DNA of 5,558 nucleotides, taken from assembly GCA_027084145.1 (NCBI GenBank), contig JALWLM010000186.1, forward strand, positions 1 through 5,558. Direction: 5' to 3'. The DNA is from Crocinitomicaceae bacterium. Lineage in GTDB: Bacteria > Bacteroidota > Bacteroidia > Flavobacteriales_D > Crocinitomicaceae. This document shows positions 1-5,558 of this stretch, in pieces. The notes under the pieces are model-generated. The model searched no databases, was not told the origin of the DNA, and saw only the letters and a list, made by a program, of their open reading frames with translations. The translations under genes were made by a program, and so were the position numbers. How positions within the stretch are numbered: position 1 is the stretch's first letter; each line of letters starts with the position of its first letter.

Positions 1-455
1 ATTTCATAATTATAATTGTTATTTCTATTTAGTTTTTTGATTCCTGTTAATTCAAAAGTAGAGGTAGGGTATTTTTCAACATCAAAGAAATCAGGAGATA
101 ATAAATGATTTCTGAGTTTTTCAGATTTTTCAACTTCTTCTTTAGGAAAGCTCTCTACGGTAATAGTTTTCATATCAATAACAGCATTCAAATGCGTTAA
201 TTTATCATCTAAGATTGTTGCATTAGCCGATTTTAAAAAGACTTTTCCGTATCGAGGAGCAATTCCTCCTAAATGAGTTGCATTCCAGTACAAATAACTG
301 TTTTCATCTACTTTTTTGTATTCAATTGAAGAAGCTGTTTTTTCTGTTGTATTTTCTTGAGCTTCCTTGCTTTCTATTTTTCTTCCTTTAGAAGAGCAAG
401 CCATGAATAATAAGCTTAATAGAGCTAGTGTAAAAATATTTTTATTGGTAATCAT
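1..455 (-). CDS. YceI-domain lipoprotein, N-terminal part (cut by window edge)
   Basis: I translated this gene by hand; 151 complete codons lie inside the window and the C-terminus is missing. It starts at ATG 455-453 with a short hydrophobic signal and a lipobox (LFMAC, Cys20), so the mature protein should be a lipid-anchored envelope protein. Residues 21-45 are a Ser/Lys/Glu/Thr-rich linker. From about residue 54 the sequence matches the YceI beta-barrel pattern: YLYWNATHLGG (54-64), YGKVFLKSANATI (69-81), an AVIDMKTITVES strand (91-102), then LRNHLLSPDFFDVEKYPTSTF (114-134), which is the most family-typical stretch. YceI proteins form lipocalin-like barrels that bind isoprenoid or other amphiphilic ligands; the ligand here is unknown. 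The gene lies 26 bp downstream of the isocitrate dehydrogenase stop on the same strand, so co-transcription is likely. No Shine-Dalgarno sequence is seen. The family call is firm, the role is not. Confidence 0.88.
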   Translation of the reverse strand, partial: MITNKNIFTLALLSLLFMACSSKGRKIESKEAQENTTEKTASSIEYKKVDENSYLYWNATHLGGIAPRYGKVFLKSANATILDDKLTHLNAVIDMKTITVESFPKEEVEKSEKLRNHLLSPDFFDVEKYPTSTFELTGIKKLNRNNNYNYE

Positions 456-481
456 AACATTGTTATTTTAATGTTTTGTAT

Positions 482-2695
482 TTATATTTCATCGATAATT
501 CGATTGAATGTAGCACTAGGTCTCATTTCGTTGTTAACTAACTCTTCATCCGGTCTATAATATCCATTAATATTAACAGACCTTCCTTGTACAGAATTCA
601 GTTCATTAATAATTGTTGCTTCATTAGTTGCTAATTCTTCCGCTATTGGTTGAAATATTTGTTTTAATTCCTCGTTTTCGGATTGTTTGCTAAGAGCTTC
701 AGCCCAATACATGGCTAAATAAAAATGAGAACCTCTGTTGTCAAGTTCGTTGACTTTTCTGGAAGGAGATTTTCCTGTTTGTAATAATTTAGTAGTTGCA
801 TCATCTAGTGTTTCTGATAAAACAGCTGCTTTTTTGTTGTCATATTTAGTGGATAAATGTTCAAGAGAAACAGCAATTGCTAAGAACTCCCCTAAAGAAT
901 CCCAACGAAGATGTCCTTCTTCCACGAATTGTTGAACATGCTTAGGTGCAGAACCACCTGCTCCTGTTTCAAATAAACCTCCACCGTTTAATAAAGGTAC
1001 GATAGATAACATTTTTGCACTTGTACCCAATTCTAAAATAGGGAATAAATCGGTAAGGTAGTCTCTAAGAACATTTCCTGTTACGGAAATCGTATCTTCT
1101 CCTTTACGAATTCTATCTAATGTATATTGGCAAGCATCAATTTGAGACATTATTTTTATTTCTAATCCTTCCGTATCATGGTCTTGTAGATACATTTCTA
1201 CTTTTTTAATCAACTCCGCATCATGTGCTCTGGAAGGAGTTAACCAAAAAACAGCTGGTGTATTCGTTGCTCTTGAGCGATTAACAGCAAGTTTGACCCA
1301 GTCTTTGATAGCAATATCTTTTGTTTGACACATTCTCCAAATATCTCCGGCATAAACTTGATGTTCAAAGATCATTTCTCCTTCTCGATTTTTTACTTTT
1401 ACAACTCCATCCGCTTCTATTTCAAAAGTTTTATCATGAGAGCCGTATTCTTCCGCTTTTTTAGCCATCAACCCCACATTAGGTACTGTCCCCATTGTTG
1501 TAGGATCAAAAGCACCATTTTGTTTACAATCGTCAATAACAACTTGGTATAAAGAAGCATAACTATTATCGGGAATAACCGCTTTTGTGTCCTGTAATTC
1601 TCCGTTTTTGTTCCACATTTTACCGGAGTTTCTAATCATTGCAGGCATAGAAGCATCAATAATGATGTCACTTGGAACATGCAAATTGGTAATTCCTTTA
1701 TCAGAGTTCACCATCGCAATATCCGGTCCTTCTTCCATACATTTTTGAATTTCCGCTTCGACTACTTTTCGTTGTTCTTCCGGTAGATTTTGAATTTGAT
1801 TTAAGAGGTTTCCTAAACCATTGTTGACATTGACATTAACACTGTCAAGTAAATCACCGTATTTATCGAATACGCTTTTGAAATAAGTTTTTACCGCATG
1901 TCCGAAAATGATGGGGTCGGATACTTTCATCATTGTCGCTTTCATGTGAAGTGAAAAAAGAACATTTTGTTCTTTAGCCTTTTGAATCTGTTTTTCAAAG
2001 AAAGAAATTAATTCATCTTTACGCATTACCGTTGCATCAATAACTTCTTTCTCCAGTACAGGCACTGTCTTTAAAACTTTTCTTTCACCTGTGTTAGATG
2101 TGAATTCAATAGTTAATTCATCATCTTTTTCTAAAGTTGTTGATTTCTCATTCGAAACAAAATCTCCACCCTCCATGTGTGCTACATGCGTTTTAGAATC
2201 ACTGGACCAAGATCCCATTTTGTGAGGGTTCTTTCTAGCGTATTCCTTTACGGGTTTAGGGGCTCTTCTATCAGAATTTCCTTCTCTTAAAACAGGGTTT
2301 ACGGCAGACCCTTTTATTTTATCATAAACGGCTTTAATTTCTTTTTCTTTATCATTTTGCGGCTCATCAGGATAATCCGGAATGGCATATCCTTTTTCTT
2401 GAAGTTCTTTTATAGCAGCTTTAAGTTGGGGAATAGAAGCACTGATATTAGGCAACTTGATAATGTTCGCTTCAGGCTTTAAAACCAGTTTTCCTAACGC
2501 TTCCAAAGCGTCTTCAACTTTTTGGTCCTCATTTAAATATTCAGGGAATTTTGCTAAAATCCTTCCTGATAAAGAGATATCACTTGTATCAATTTCTATT
2601 CCGGCTGTTTTGGTAAACGCTTTTACTATGGGGAGCAAAGAGTGTGTTGCTAAAAAAGGAGCTTCGTCTGTTTTTGTATAAATGATTTTTGCCAT
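482..2695 (-). CDS. icd: NADP-dependent isocitrate dehydrogenase, monomeric type
   Basis: This cytosolic TCA-cycle enzyme oxidatively decarboxylates isocitrate to 2-oxoglutarate, producing NADPH. At 737 residues it has the length of the monomeric IDH class (the Azotobacter vinelandii enzyme is about 741 residues) and is unrelated in length to the roughly 400-residue homodimeric form. Residues known from the Azotobacter enzyme are present at an offset of two to three: isocitrate contacts Asn83, Ser130, Arg137, Arg143, Lys252, Tyr417 and Arg544; metal-binding Asp347 and Asp545, with Asp343 beside them; and the NADP 2'-phosphate triad His586, Arg597 and Arg646, which indicates NADP rather than NAD. 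Conserved blocks include GSAVNPVLREGNSDRR (129-144), the DASMPAMIRNSGKMW region (347-361), and PKHVQQF followed by LRWDSLGEF (584-604). The frame is intact. The start ATG has no Shine-Dalgarno sequence but lies about 35 bases downstream of a TAnnTTTG box. The YceI lipoprotein gene follows 26 bp after the stop. Confidence 0.97.
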   Translation of the reverse strand: MAKIIYTKTDEAPFLATHSLLPIVKAFTKTAGIEIDTSDISLSGRILAKFPEYLNEDQKVEDALEALGKLVLKPEANIIKLPNISASIPQLKAAIKELQEKGYAIPDYPDEPQNDKEKEIKAVYDKIKGSAVNPVLREGNSDRRAPKPVKEYARKNPHKMGSWSSDSKTHVAHMEGGDFVSNEKSTTLEKDDELTIEFTSNTGERKVLKTVPVLEKEVIDATVMRKDELISFFEKQIQKAKEQNVLFSLHMKATMMKVSDPIIFGHAVKTYFKSVFDKYGDLLDSVNVNVNNGLGNLLNQIQNLPEEQRKVVEAEIQKCMEEGPDIAMVNSDKGITNLHVPSDIIIDASMPAMIRNSGKMWNKNGELQDTKAVIPDNSYASLYQVVIDDCKQNGAFDPTTMGTVPNVGLMAKKAEEYGSHDKTFEIEADGVVKVKNREGEMIFEHQVYAGDIWRMCQTKDIAIKDWVKLAVNRSRATNTPAVFWLTPSRAHDAELIKKVEMYLQDHDTEGLEIKIMSQIDACQYTLDRIRKGEDTISVTGNVLRDYLTDLFPILELGTSAKMLSIVPLLNGGGLFETGAGGSAPKHVQQFVEEGHLRWDSLGEFLAIAVSLEHLSTKYDNKKAAVLSETLDDATTKLLQTGKSPSRKVNELDNRGSHFYLAMYWAEALSKQSENEELKQIFQPIAEELATNEATIINELNSVQGRSVNINGYYRPDEELVNNEMRPSATFNRIIDEI

Positions 2696-2730
2696 TTTTA
2701 TAGTATTTTTCTTGAAATTTATTAGTCGAG

Positions 2731-2738
2731 CAAAGATA
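2731..2738 (-). promoter_or_regulatory. Putative Bacteroidota -7 box of the isocitrate dehydrogenase gene
   Basis: Read on the minus strand this is TATCTTTG, an exact match to the TAnnTTTG -7 element of the Bacteroidota primary sigma factor. It ends 35 bases before the ATG at 2695, which would give a leader of roughly 30 nt. No good TTG-type -33 element is found at the usual 19-21 bp upstream, so the call rests on one element and its position. It probably drives both the dehydrogenase and the YceI gene. Confidence 0.55.
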
Positions 2739-2798
2739 GTAAACTTACTTAAATTCTTCGATTGATGTCAATTATATTTTTATTAAACTTTAGGATTC

Positions 2799-2819
2799 CA
2801 ATTTTAAAATATAAAATTG
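2799..2819. repeat. Perfect inverted repeat in the leader of the oxidase operon
   Basis: The arms CAATTTTA (2799-2806) and TAAAATTG (2812-2819) are exact reverse complements separated by 5 bases. The repeat ends 22 bp before the chosen start codon of the first oxidase gene (2842). It could be a regulator binding site or a weak RNA hairpin. The right arm also differs by one base from the TAnnTTTG -7 consensus, so it could lie over the operon promoter, for which no better box is seen. The sequence is very AT-rich and chance is a real alternative. Confidence 0.35.
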
Positions 2820-2841
2820 TTGATTGATTAAAGGAATTGAT

Positions 2842-3714
2842 ATGTATATTTGGAACATGAGAAAAATTAAATTTTTGATAGCGTTTATTTTTATTTCTTT
2901 AGGTAAGAGTAGTTTTTCGGCCATAGTTTACGATACATTATATCTTCTTCAAAATTCTTTGAGTACAGGCGCTTATACAATTCAGACAAGGATTTTTGCT
3001 TCATCTCTTACAGATACAACCAATGCAATTATTGAATTAGACGAAGGAGATGTTTTACAACTTCATGTTGTAAATTTAGACACCTTGGAACATACATTTA
3101 CCATTGATGGTATTGTAGAGAATAATAATTTATTAAATCCTAACGGGGGAGGAGACTTTACAATTACTTTTACCGAAAAGGGACCTTATCGTTATTATTC
3201 GGATAAATTTTACGGTAAAAGTTTAGGAGCATCGGGAATTATCATGTATGGTTATGAAAACCATGCTCGATTTTATTGGAATTTATTTGAACAATCAACT
3301 CCATTAACTCAAGATATAGCTTCTTTAAATCAAATGTCAATACCGATTGATTATCAACCTGATATTTTTTCTATCAATATGAAAGTGCATCCTGATTTGA
3401 ATTTCGATGCAAAAGCCAAAGTGACAGGGAATGTAGGAGATACCATATACATTACAATATTGAATTCTGGAAATATGGAGCATCCGTTTCATTTCCATGG
3501 TTATCACGTGAAAATACTTAAAGCTTCACAGAATACAAAATATACGAATTGGATTAAAGATAGCTTTGGAATTGCAAAAGGAGAAATAATGCTTTTGGAA
3601 TTGATTCCTAATCAACCGGGTATTTTCCCTGTACATAATCATAACCTAATTACGATTACAACCAATGGAGTTTATCCGGGAGGAATGCTTAATATTATTG
3701 AAATACAACCATGA
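2842..3714 (+). CDS. Secreted two-cupredoxin protein of the multicopper oxidase family, type 1 copper site lost (subunit A)
   Basis: The protein has 290 residues from ATG 2842, chosen because AAAGGA lies 6-7 bases upstream; ATG 2857 and a TTG at 2824 in the same frame are alternatives. A Sec signal peptide is clear: MRKIK, a hydrophobic FLIAFIFISLG core, and a cut probably after SSFSA (residue 27). The first cupredoxin domain (about 30-138) has lost its copper ligands: the HxxHxHG position reads HTFTIDG (84-90) and the HCH position reads YSD (119-121). The second domain (about 165-290) resembles the C-terminal domain of multicopper oxidases, with HPFHFHG (214-220), then FPVHNHN (263-269) and NGVYPGGM ending at Met282. 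Related proteins as I recall them have HCHxLHH here; the Cys is Asn266 and the later histidines are replaced (LIT), so only type 2/type 3 ligands remain. The gene overlaps the next one by ATGA, and that gene carries the complementary ligands, so the two products probably work together. No T9SS tail is present. Substrate unknown. Confidence 0.85.
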   Translation: MYIWNMRKIKFLIAFIFISLGKSSFSAIVYDTLYLLQNSLSTGAYTIQTRIFASSLTDTTNAIIELDEGDVLQLHVVNLDTLEHTFTIDGIVENNNLLNPNGGGDFTITFTEKGPYRYYSDKFYGKSLGASGIIMYGYENHARFYWNLFEQSTPLTQDIASLNQMSIPIDYQPDIFSINMKVHPDLNFDAKAKVTGNVGDTIYITILNSGNMEHPFHFHGYHVKILKASQNTKYTNWIKDSFGIAKGEIMLLELIPNQPGIFPVHNHNLITITTNGVYPGGMLNIIEIQP

Positions 3715-4889
3715 AAAATATATTATTATCAATTTTCATTTTGACAACTTGGGTGGTTTCTTCACAAACCAACCGCTTTATACGAATGACTGCTGAAATG
3801 CTAAAGATAATGACTTTAGATGATGGCACGGATGTAGAGTATTGGGGGTATAGTTTAATTAGAGATAATGGTGCTTATAATGCGAGTTTACCGGGACCTT
3901 TTTTAGAATTTAATAAAGGAGATACGGTAACGATACGATTCATTAATAATTCACCTGAAGATCATACGATACACTTGCATGGCTTAGATGTAGATCAAGC
4001 AAATGACGGTGTGCCATCGACTTCTTTCGCAATAAACCCTTATGATTCTGTGGATTATGAGTTTGTAGCAAATCATGCAGGAACATTTCTATACCACTGT
4101 CATGTTTTGACGACTTTGCACCTTACGATGGGAATGTACGGGATGATAGTCGTAAACAATTACCCGGATTCATTGCGATTGTTTGATGGAGGCCCCAAAT
4201 TCACTAAGCAATATAGTTTTATTACTTCGGATATGGATAAGGATTGGAACCTCAACCCTTTATCAATTAATCCGATGTTTTCTTTTAGAGCAAACTACTT
4301 TATGGTAAATGGTTTGAGCGGGAATCAACTTTACACATCAAATTCTGATCATATTGAGAGTTATTACAGCAACACAGATACGACTGTATTACGTCTTTCT
4401 AATATCGGATATTCCAAAGTAAGATATATTTTCCCTGAAGAGTTAAATGCTAAAGCATATATGAGTGACGGTCGCGTTCTTACTCAAAGTTTTGATTGTG
4501 ACACACTGGAAATACACCCAGGAGAGAGATATTCCATTGTTTTGATTCCTGAAATGGATATTGATACGGATATCTTCGTTGAATATTATGAAGCAAGAAA
4601 TGGTGAATTGCAGCACACCAATCGCATTCGGTTGAATAGAAATTTAGGACTTGATGAAGATGATCTATCCGCAGAGAACGTATTGATTTATCCAAATCCT
4701 ACGAAGGGATTGTTTTATTTCAGAACACCGGATACAGGGAAAGAACTTTATGTATTCGATCTTTCAGGAAAGAAGGTTTACGGTGAAAAGATACACCAAT
4801 ACAGTACGCCAATTAATTTGGATGATTTGAAAAAGGGTATGTATATTCTTAAGTATAACGGTAAATCATTCAAATTGGTCATTCACTAG
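3711..4889 (+). CDS. Multicopper oxidase-type protein with intact type 1 site and T9SS type A sorting domain (subunit B)
   Basis: The protein has 392 residues, starting at the ATG inside the ATGA overlap with subunit A, so translational coupling is likely. It has a Sec signal peptide (about 1-19, ending VVSSQ). The first cupredoxin domain (about 22-150) matches the N-terminal domain of multicopper oxidases: LPGPFLEFNKGD (60-71), HTIHLHG (85-91), GTFLYHCH (124-131), His137 and GMYG (141-144). His85, Cys130, His137 and Met142 would form a type 1 blue copper site; His88, His90, His129 and His131 are type 2/3 ligands. A second, ligand-free domain (about 195-308) resembles the middle domain of three-domain laccases (FMVNGL, TTVLRLSNIG, MSDGRVL, LEIHPGERYSIVL). 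Residues 323-392 form a T9SS type A sorting domain (VLIYPNPTKGLFYF, FDLSGKKV, LKKGMYILKY), pointing to export across the outer membrane and surface attachment or release. The spacing between Cys130 and His137 is two residues longer than in laccases. It lacks the C-terminal catalytic domain, which subunit A appears to supply. Confidence 0.9.
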   Translation: MKNILLSIFILTTWVVSSQTNRFIRMTAEMLKIMTLDDGTDVEYWGYSLIRDNGAYNASLPGPFLEFNKGDTVTIRFINNSPEDHTIHLHGLDVDQANDGVPSTSFAINPYDSVDYEFVANHAGTFLYHCHVLTTLHLTMGMYGMIVVNNYPDSLRLFDGGPKFTKQYSFITSDMDKDWNLNPLSINPMFSFRANYFMVNGLSGNQLYTSNSDHIESYYSNTDTTVLRLSNIGYSKVRYIFPEELNAKAYMSDGRVLTQSFDCDTLEIHPGERYSIVLIPEMDIDTDIFVEYYEARNGELQHTNRIRLNRNLGLDEDDLSAENVLIYPNPTKGLFYFRTPDTGKELYVFDLSGKKVYGEKIHQYSTPINLDDLKKGMYILKYNGKSFKLVIH

Positions 4890-5455
4890 AAATTAAAACG
4901 GTCTTGGACAATTTCAGAAACTTTCTTAAACAATTGATAGGGTAGATAAGTTCTCCAATCCAGATAGTCCATTTCACCTTTCATAATGAAATAAGAATCG
5001 ATACCTATTTCTTCCATTTCTCGAGTAACATGGTCGTGAAAATTGACTAGAGCAACCCATCCGTCTTCGCTTTCATCAATCCATTCTTCATAGTAACAAT
5101 CATCAGCTCCGTGGAAATTTAACACGTTTTCTCCAATGAGAATGAATTTATTGATTCCTAAAGGAATCATTTCTTCAATAATATTACGTTTAAGCGTCAT
5201 AATATCATTTTCAATTGCGTCATTCCACTCTCCAAATAATTCAATAATCGTAAATCCCTTTTCGTAATCGACATATAAAATTTTTAGGAAAAGTGTATTA
5301 GAACCAAAAAAATCCCATTGTGGATGAATGAGATAATTGTAGATTTTGTTTTCAAAAAAAAACTCACTATATTCCCTACCGTAAAAAGGAGATGCCTCAT
5401 CTGTTTCGGCAGTATATAAATTTCTCCAGTGATAATATGGTTCAACCGTATGCAT
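4886..5455 (-). CDS. Conserved hypothetical cytosolic protein of Bacteroidota
   Basis: The protein has 189 residues and no signal peptide or membrane segment, and is rich in acidic and aromatic residues. I recall similar proteins as a conserved uncharacterised family in Bacteroidota but know no function. Visible blocks are EPYYHWRNLYTAE (5-17), SPFYGREYSEF (22-32), IHPQWDFFGS (43-52), FTIIELFGEWNDAIENDIM (68-86), KFILIGENVLNFH (103-115) and YYEEWIDESEDGW (121-133). The alternation of a hydrophobic strand, an amphipathic helix (about 80-99) and a second strand (103-109) somewhat resembles a STAS/SpoIIAA-like alpha/beta fold; that is a guess. The start is ATG 5455; there is no other Met before residue 86 and the family blocks begin at residue 5, so this start is secure. 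Its stop codon shares the CTAG at 4886-4889 with the convergent oxidase gene. A promoter-like box lies almost on top of the start codon. Confidence 0.85.
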   Translation of the reverse strand: MHTVEPYYHWRNLYTAETDEASPFYGREYSEFFFENKIYNYLIHPQWDFFGSNTLFLKILYVDYEKGFTIIELFGEWNDAIENDIMTLKRNIIEEMIPLGINKFILIGENVLNFHGADDCYYEEWIDESEDGWVALVNFHDHVTREMEEIGIDSYFIMKGEMDYLDWRTYLPYQLFKKVSEIVQDRFNF

Positions 5456-5459
5456 ATGG

Positions 5460-5467
5460 CAAAGTTA
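5460..5467 (-). promoter_or_regulatory. Putative -7 box abutting the start of the 189-residue gene
   Basis: On the minus strand this reads TAACTTTG, an exact TAnnTTTG match, and it ends only 4 bases before the ATG at 5455. If used, transcription would begin at or within a few bases of the start codon, giving a leaderless or nearly leaderless mRNA. No convincing -33 TTG is seen at the expected distance. Chance occurrence in AT-rich DNA is possible. Confidence 0.4.
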
Positions 5468-5486
5468 ATTGAAAGAAAATAAATAT

Positions 5487-5494
5487 TACTTTTG
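5487..5494 (+). promoter_or_regulatory. Putative -7 box of the rightmost gene
   Basis: The sequence TACTTTTG matches TAnnTTTG exactly and ends 42 bases before the ATG at 5537, which predicts a leader of about 35 nt. A TTG at 5469-5471 lies upstream but only 15 bp away, shorter than the usual 19-21 bp. This box lies back to back with the minus-strand box at 5460-5467, as expected for a divergent promoter region. Confidence 0.45.
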
Positions 5495-5536
5495 AGGTCA
5501 TCTCTTTTTGGTATAAAAAATAAAAACAGTTAAATC

Positions 5537-5558
5537 ATGAAAACTACGATCTTCGTAC
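5537..5558 (+). CDS. Start of an unidentified gene (cut by window edge)
   Basis: An ATG at 5537 opens a frame that runs to the window end with the residues MKTTIFV. It is preceded by an AT-rich leader and a well-placed TAnnTTTG box, and it diverges from the 189-residue gene, so a real gene start is plausible. Seven residues are too few to assign a family. Confidence 0.45.

Noticed and set aside
456..475. Inverted repeat AACATT/AATGTT (8-base spacer) directly before the YceI start codon, possible hairpin or terminator of the dehydrogenase gene
   Set aside because: Six AT-dominated pairs without a following U-run on the coding strand; too weak to call a terminator or a regulatory hairpin.
738..2681. 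Short plus-strand open frames at 738-935, 1325-1552 and 2457-2681
   Set aside because: All lie inside the intact isocitrate dehydrogenase gene on the other strand, have no recognisable domain and look like shadows.
2761..2772. Palindrome ATTGATGTCAAT in the divergent intergenic region, possible operator
   Set aside because: Only five-base arms in AT-rich DNA; a match of this size is expected by chance in a region of this length.
2773..2780. TATATTTT as a -7 box for the oxidase operon
   Set aside because: The final G is missing and no TTG element lies at the right distance; not better than AT-rich background.
3700..3720. The two oxidase genes as one gene broken by a frameshift
   Set aside because: Subunit A ends naturally after a complete C-terminal-type domain and subunit B begins with its own signal peptide and N-terminal-type domain; the domain order would be wrong for a single broken oxidase.
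4480..4695. Minus-strand 71-codon open frame
   Set aside because: Lies wholly inside the oxidase subunit B gene, with composition and content typical of an antisense shadow.
3711..4889. Copper nitrite reductase (NirK)
   Set aside because: NirK has a single His-Cys motif (HCAPPGM type) without the HCH pair; here the N-terminal domain has HLH plus HCH, as in trinuclear-cluster oxidases, and a laccase middle-type domain follows.

Overview
The window looks like an ordinary chromosomal stretch of a Bacteroidota bacterium, most likely a member of the Flavobacteriales. Four observations support this: the DNA is strongly AT-rich; promoter-like TAnnTTTG boxes sit in front of genes and Shine-Dalgarno sequences are mostly lacking; one secreted protein ends in a type IX secretion (T9SS) sorting domain, a system confined to this phylum; and the 189-residue protein resembles a conserved family I recall from Bacteroidota. 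No tRNA, rRNA, CRISPR array, insertion sequence or phage gene is visible.

Layout. Positions 1-455 (minus) hold the N-terminal 151 residues of a YceI-domain lipoprotein, cut by the window edge. Directly upstream of it, 26 bp away and also on the minus strand, is a complete monomeric-type NADP-dependent isocitrate dehydrogenase (482-2695). A 146-bp divergent intergenic region (2696-2841) carries a TAnnTTTG box for the dehydrogenase and an inverted repeat in front of the next operon. That operon (plus, 2842-4889) consists of two multicopper-oxidase-type genes overlapping by ATGA. It runs tail to tail into a conserved hypothetical gene (minus, 4886-5455), and the two stop codons share one CTAG. 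A short divergent region (5456-5536) leads to the first codons of another plus-strand gene at the right edge.

The notable part is the two-gene multicopper oxidase operon. The first protein (A) has a ligand-less cupredoxin domain followed by a C-terminal-type cupredoxin domain. That second domain keeps HPFHFHG and an HxH pair but has lost the type 1 copper cysteine (HNH instead of HCH) and the type 1 histidine. The second protein (B) has an N-terminal-type cupredoxin domain with HTIHLHG and a full type 1 set (HCH, a later His, GM), then a laccase middle-type domain and a T9SS tail. Between them they hold the four HxH pairs of a trinuclear copper cluster and a single type 1 site. They may therefore form one heteromeric oxidase, with the copper ligands divided between two polypeptides and only one of them tagged for T9SS export. 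This is an inference from motifs; the substrate cannot be told from the sequence.
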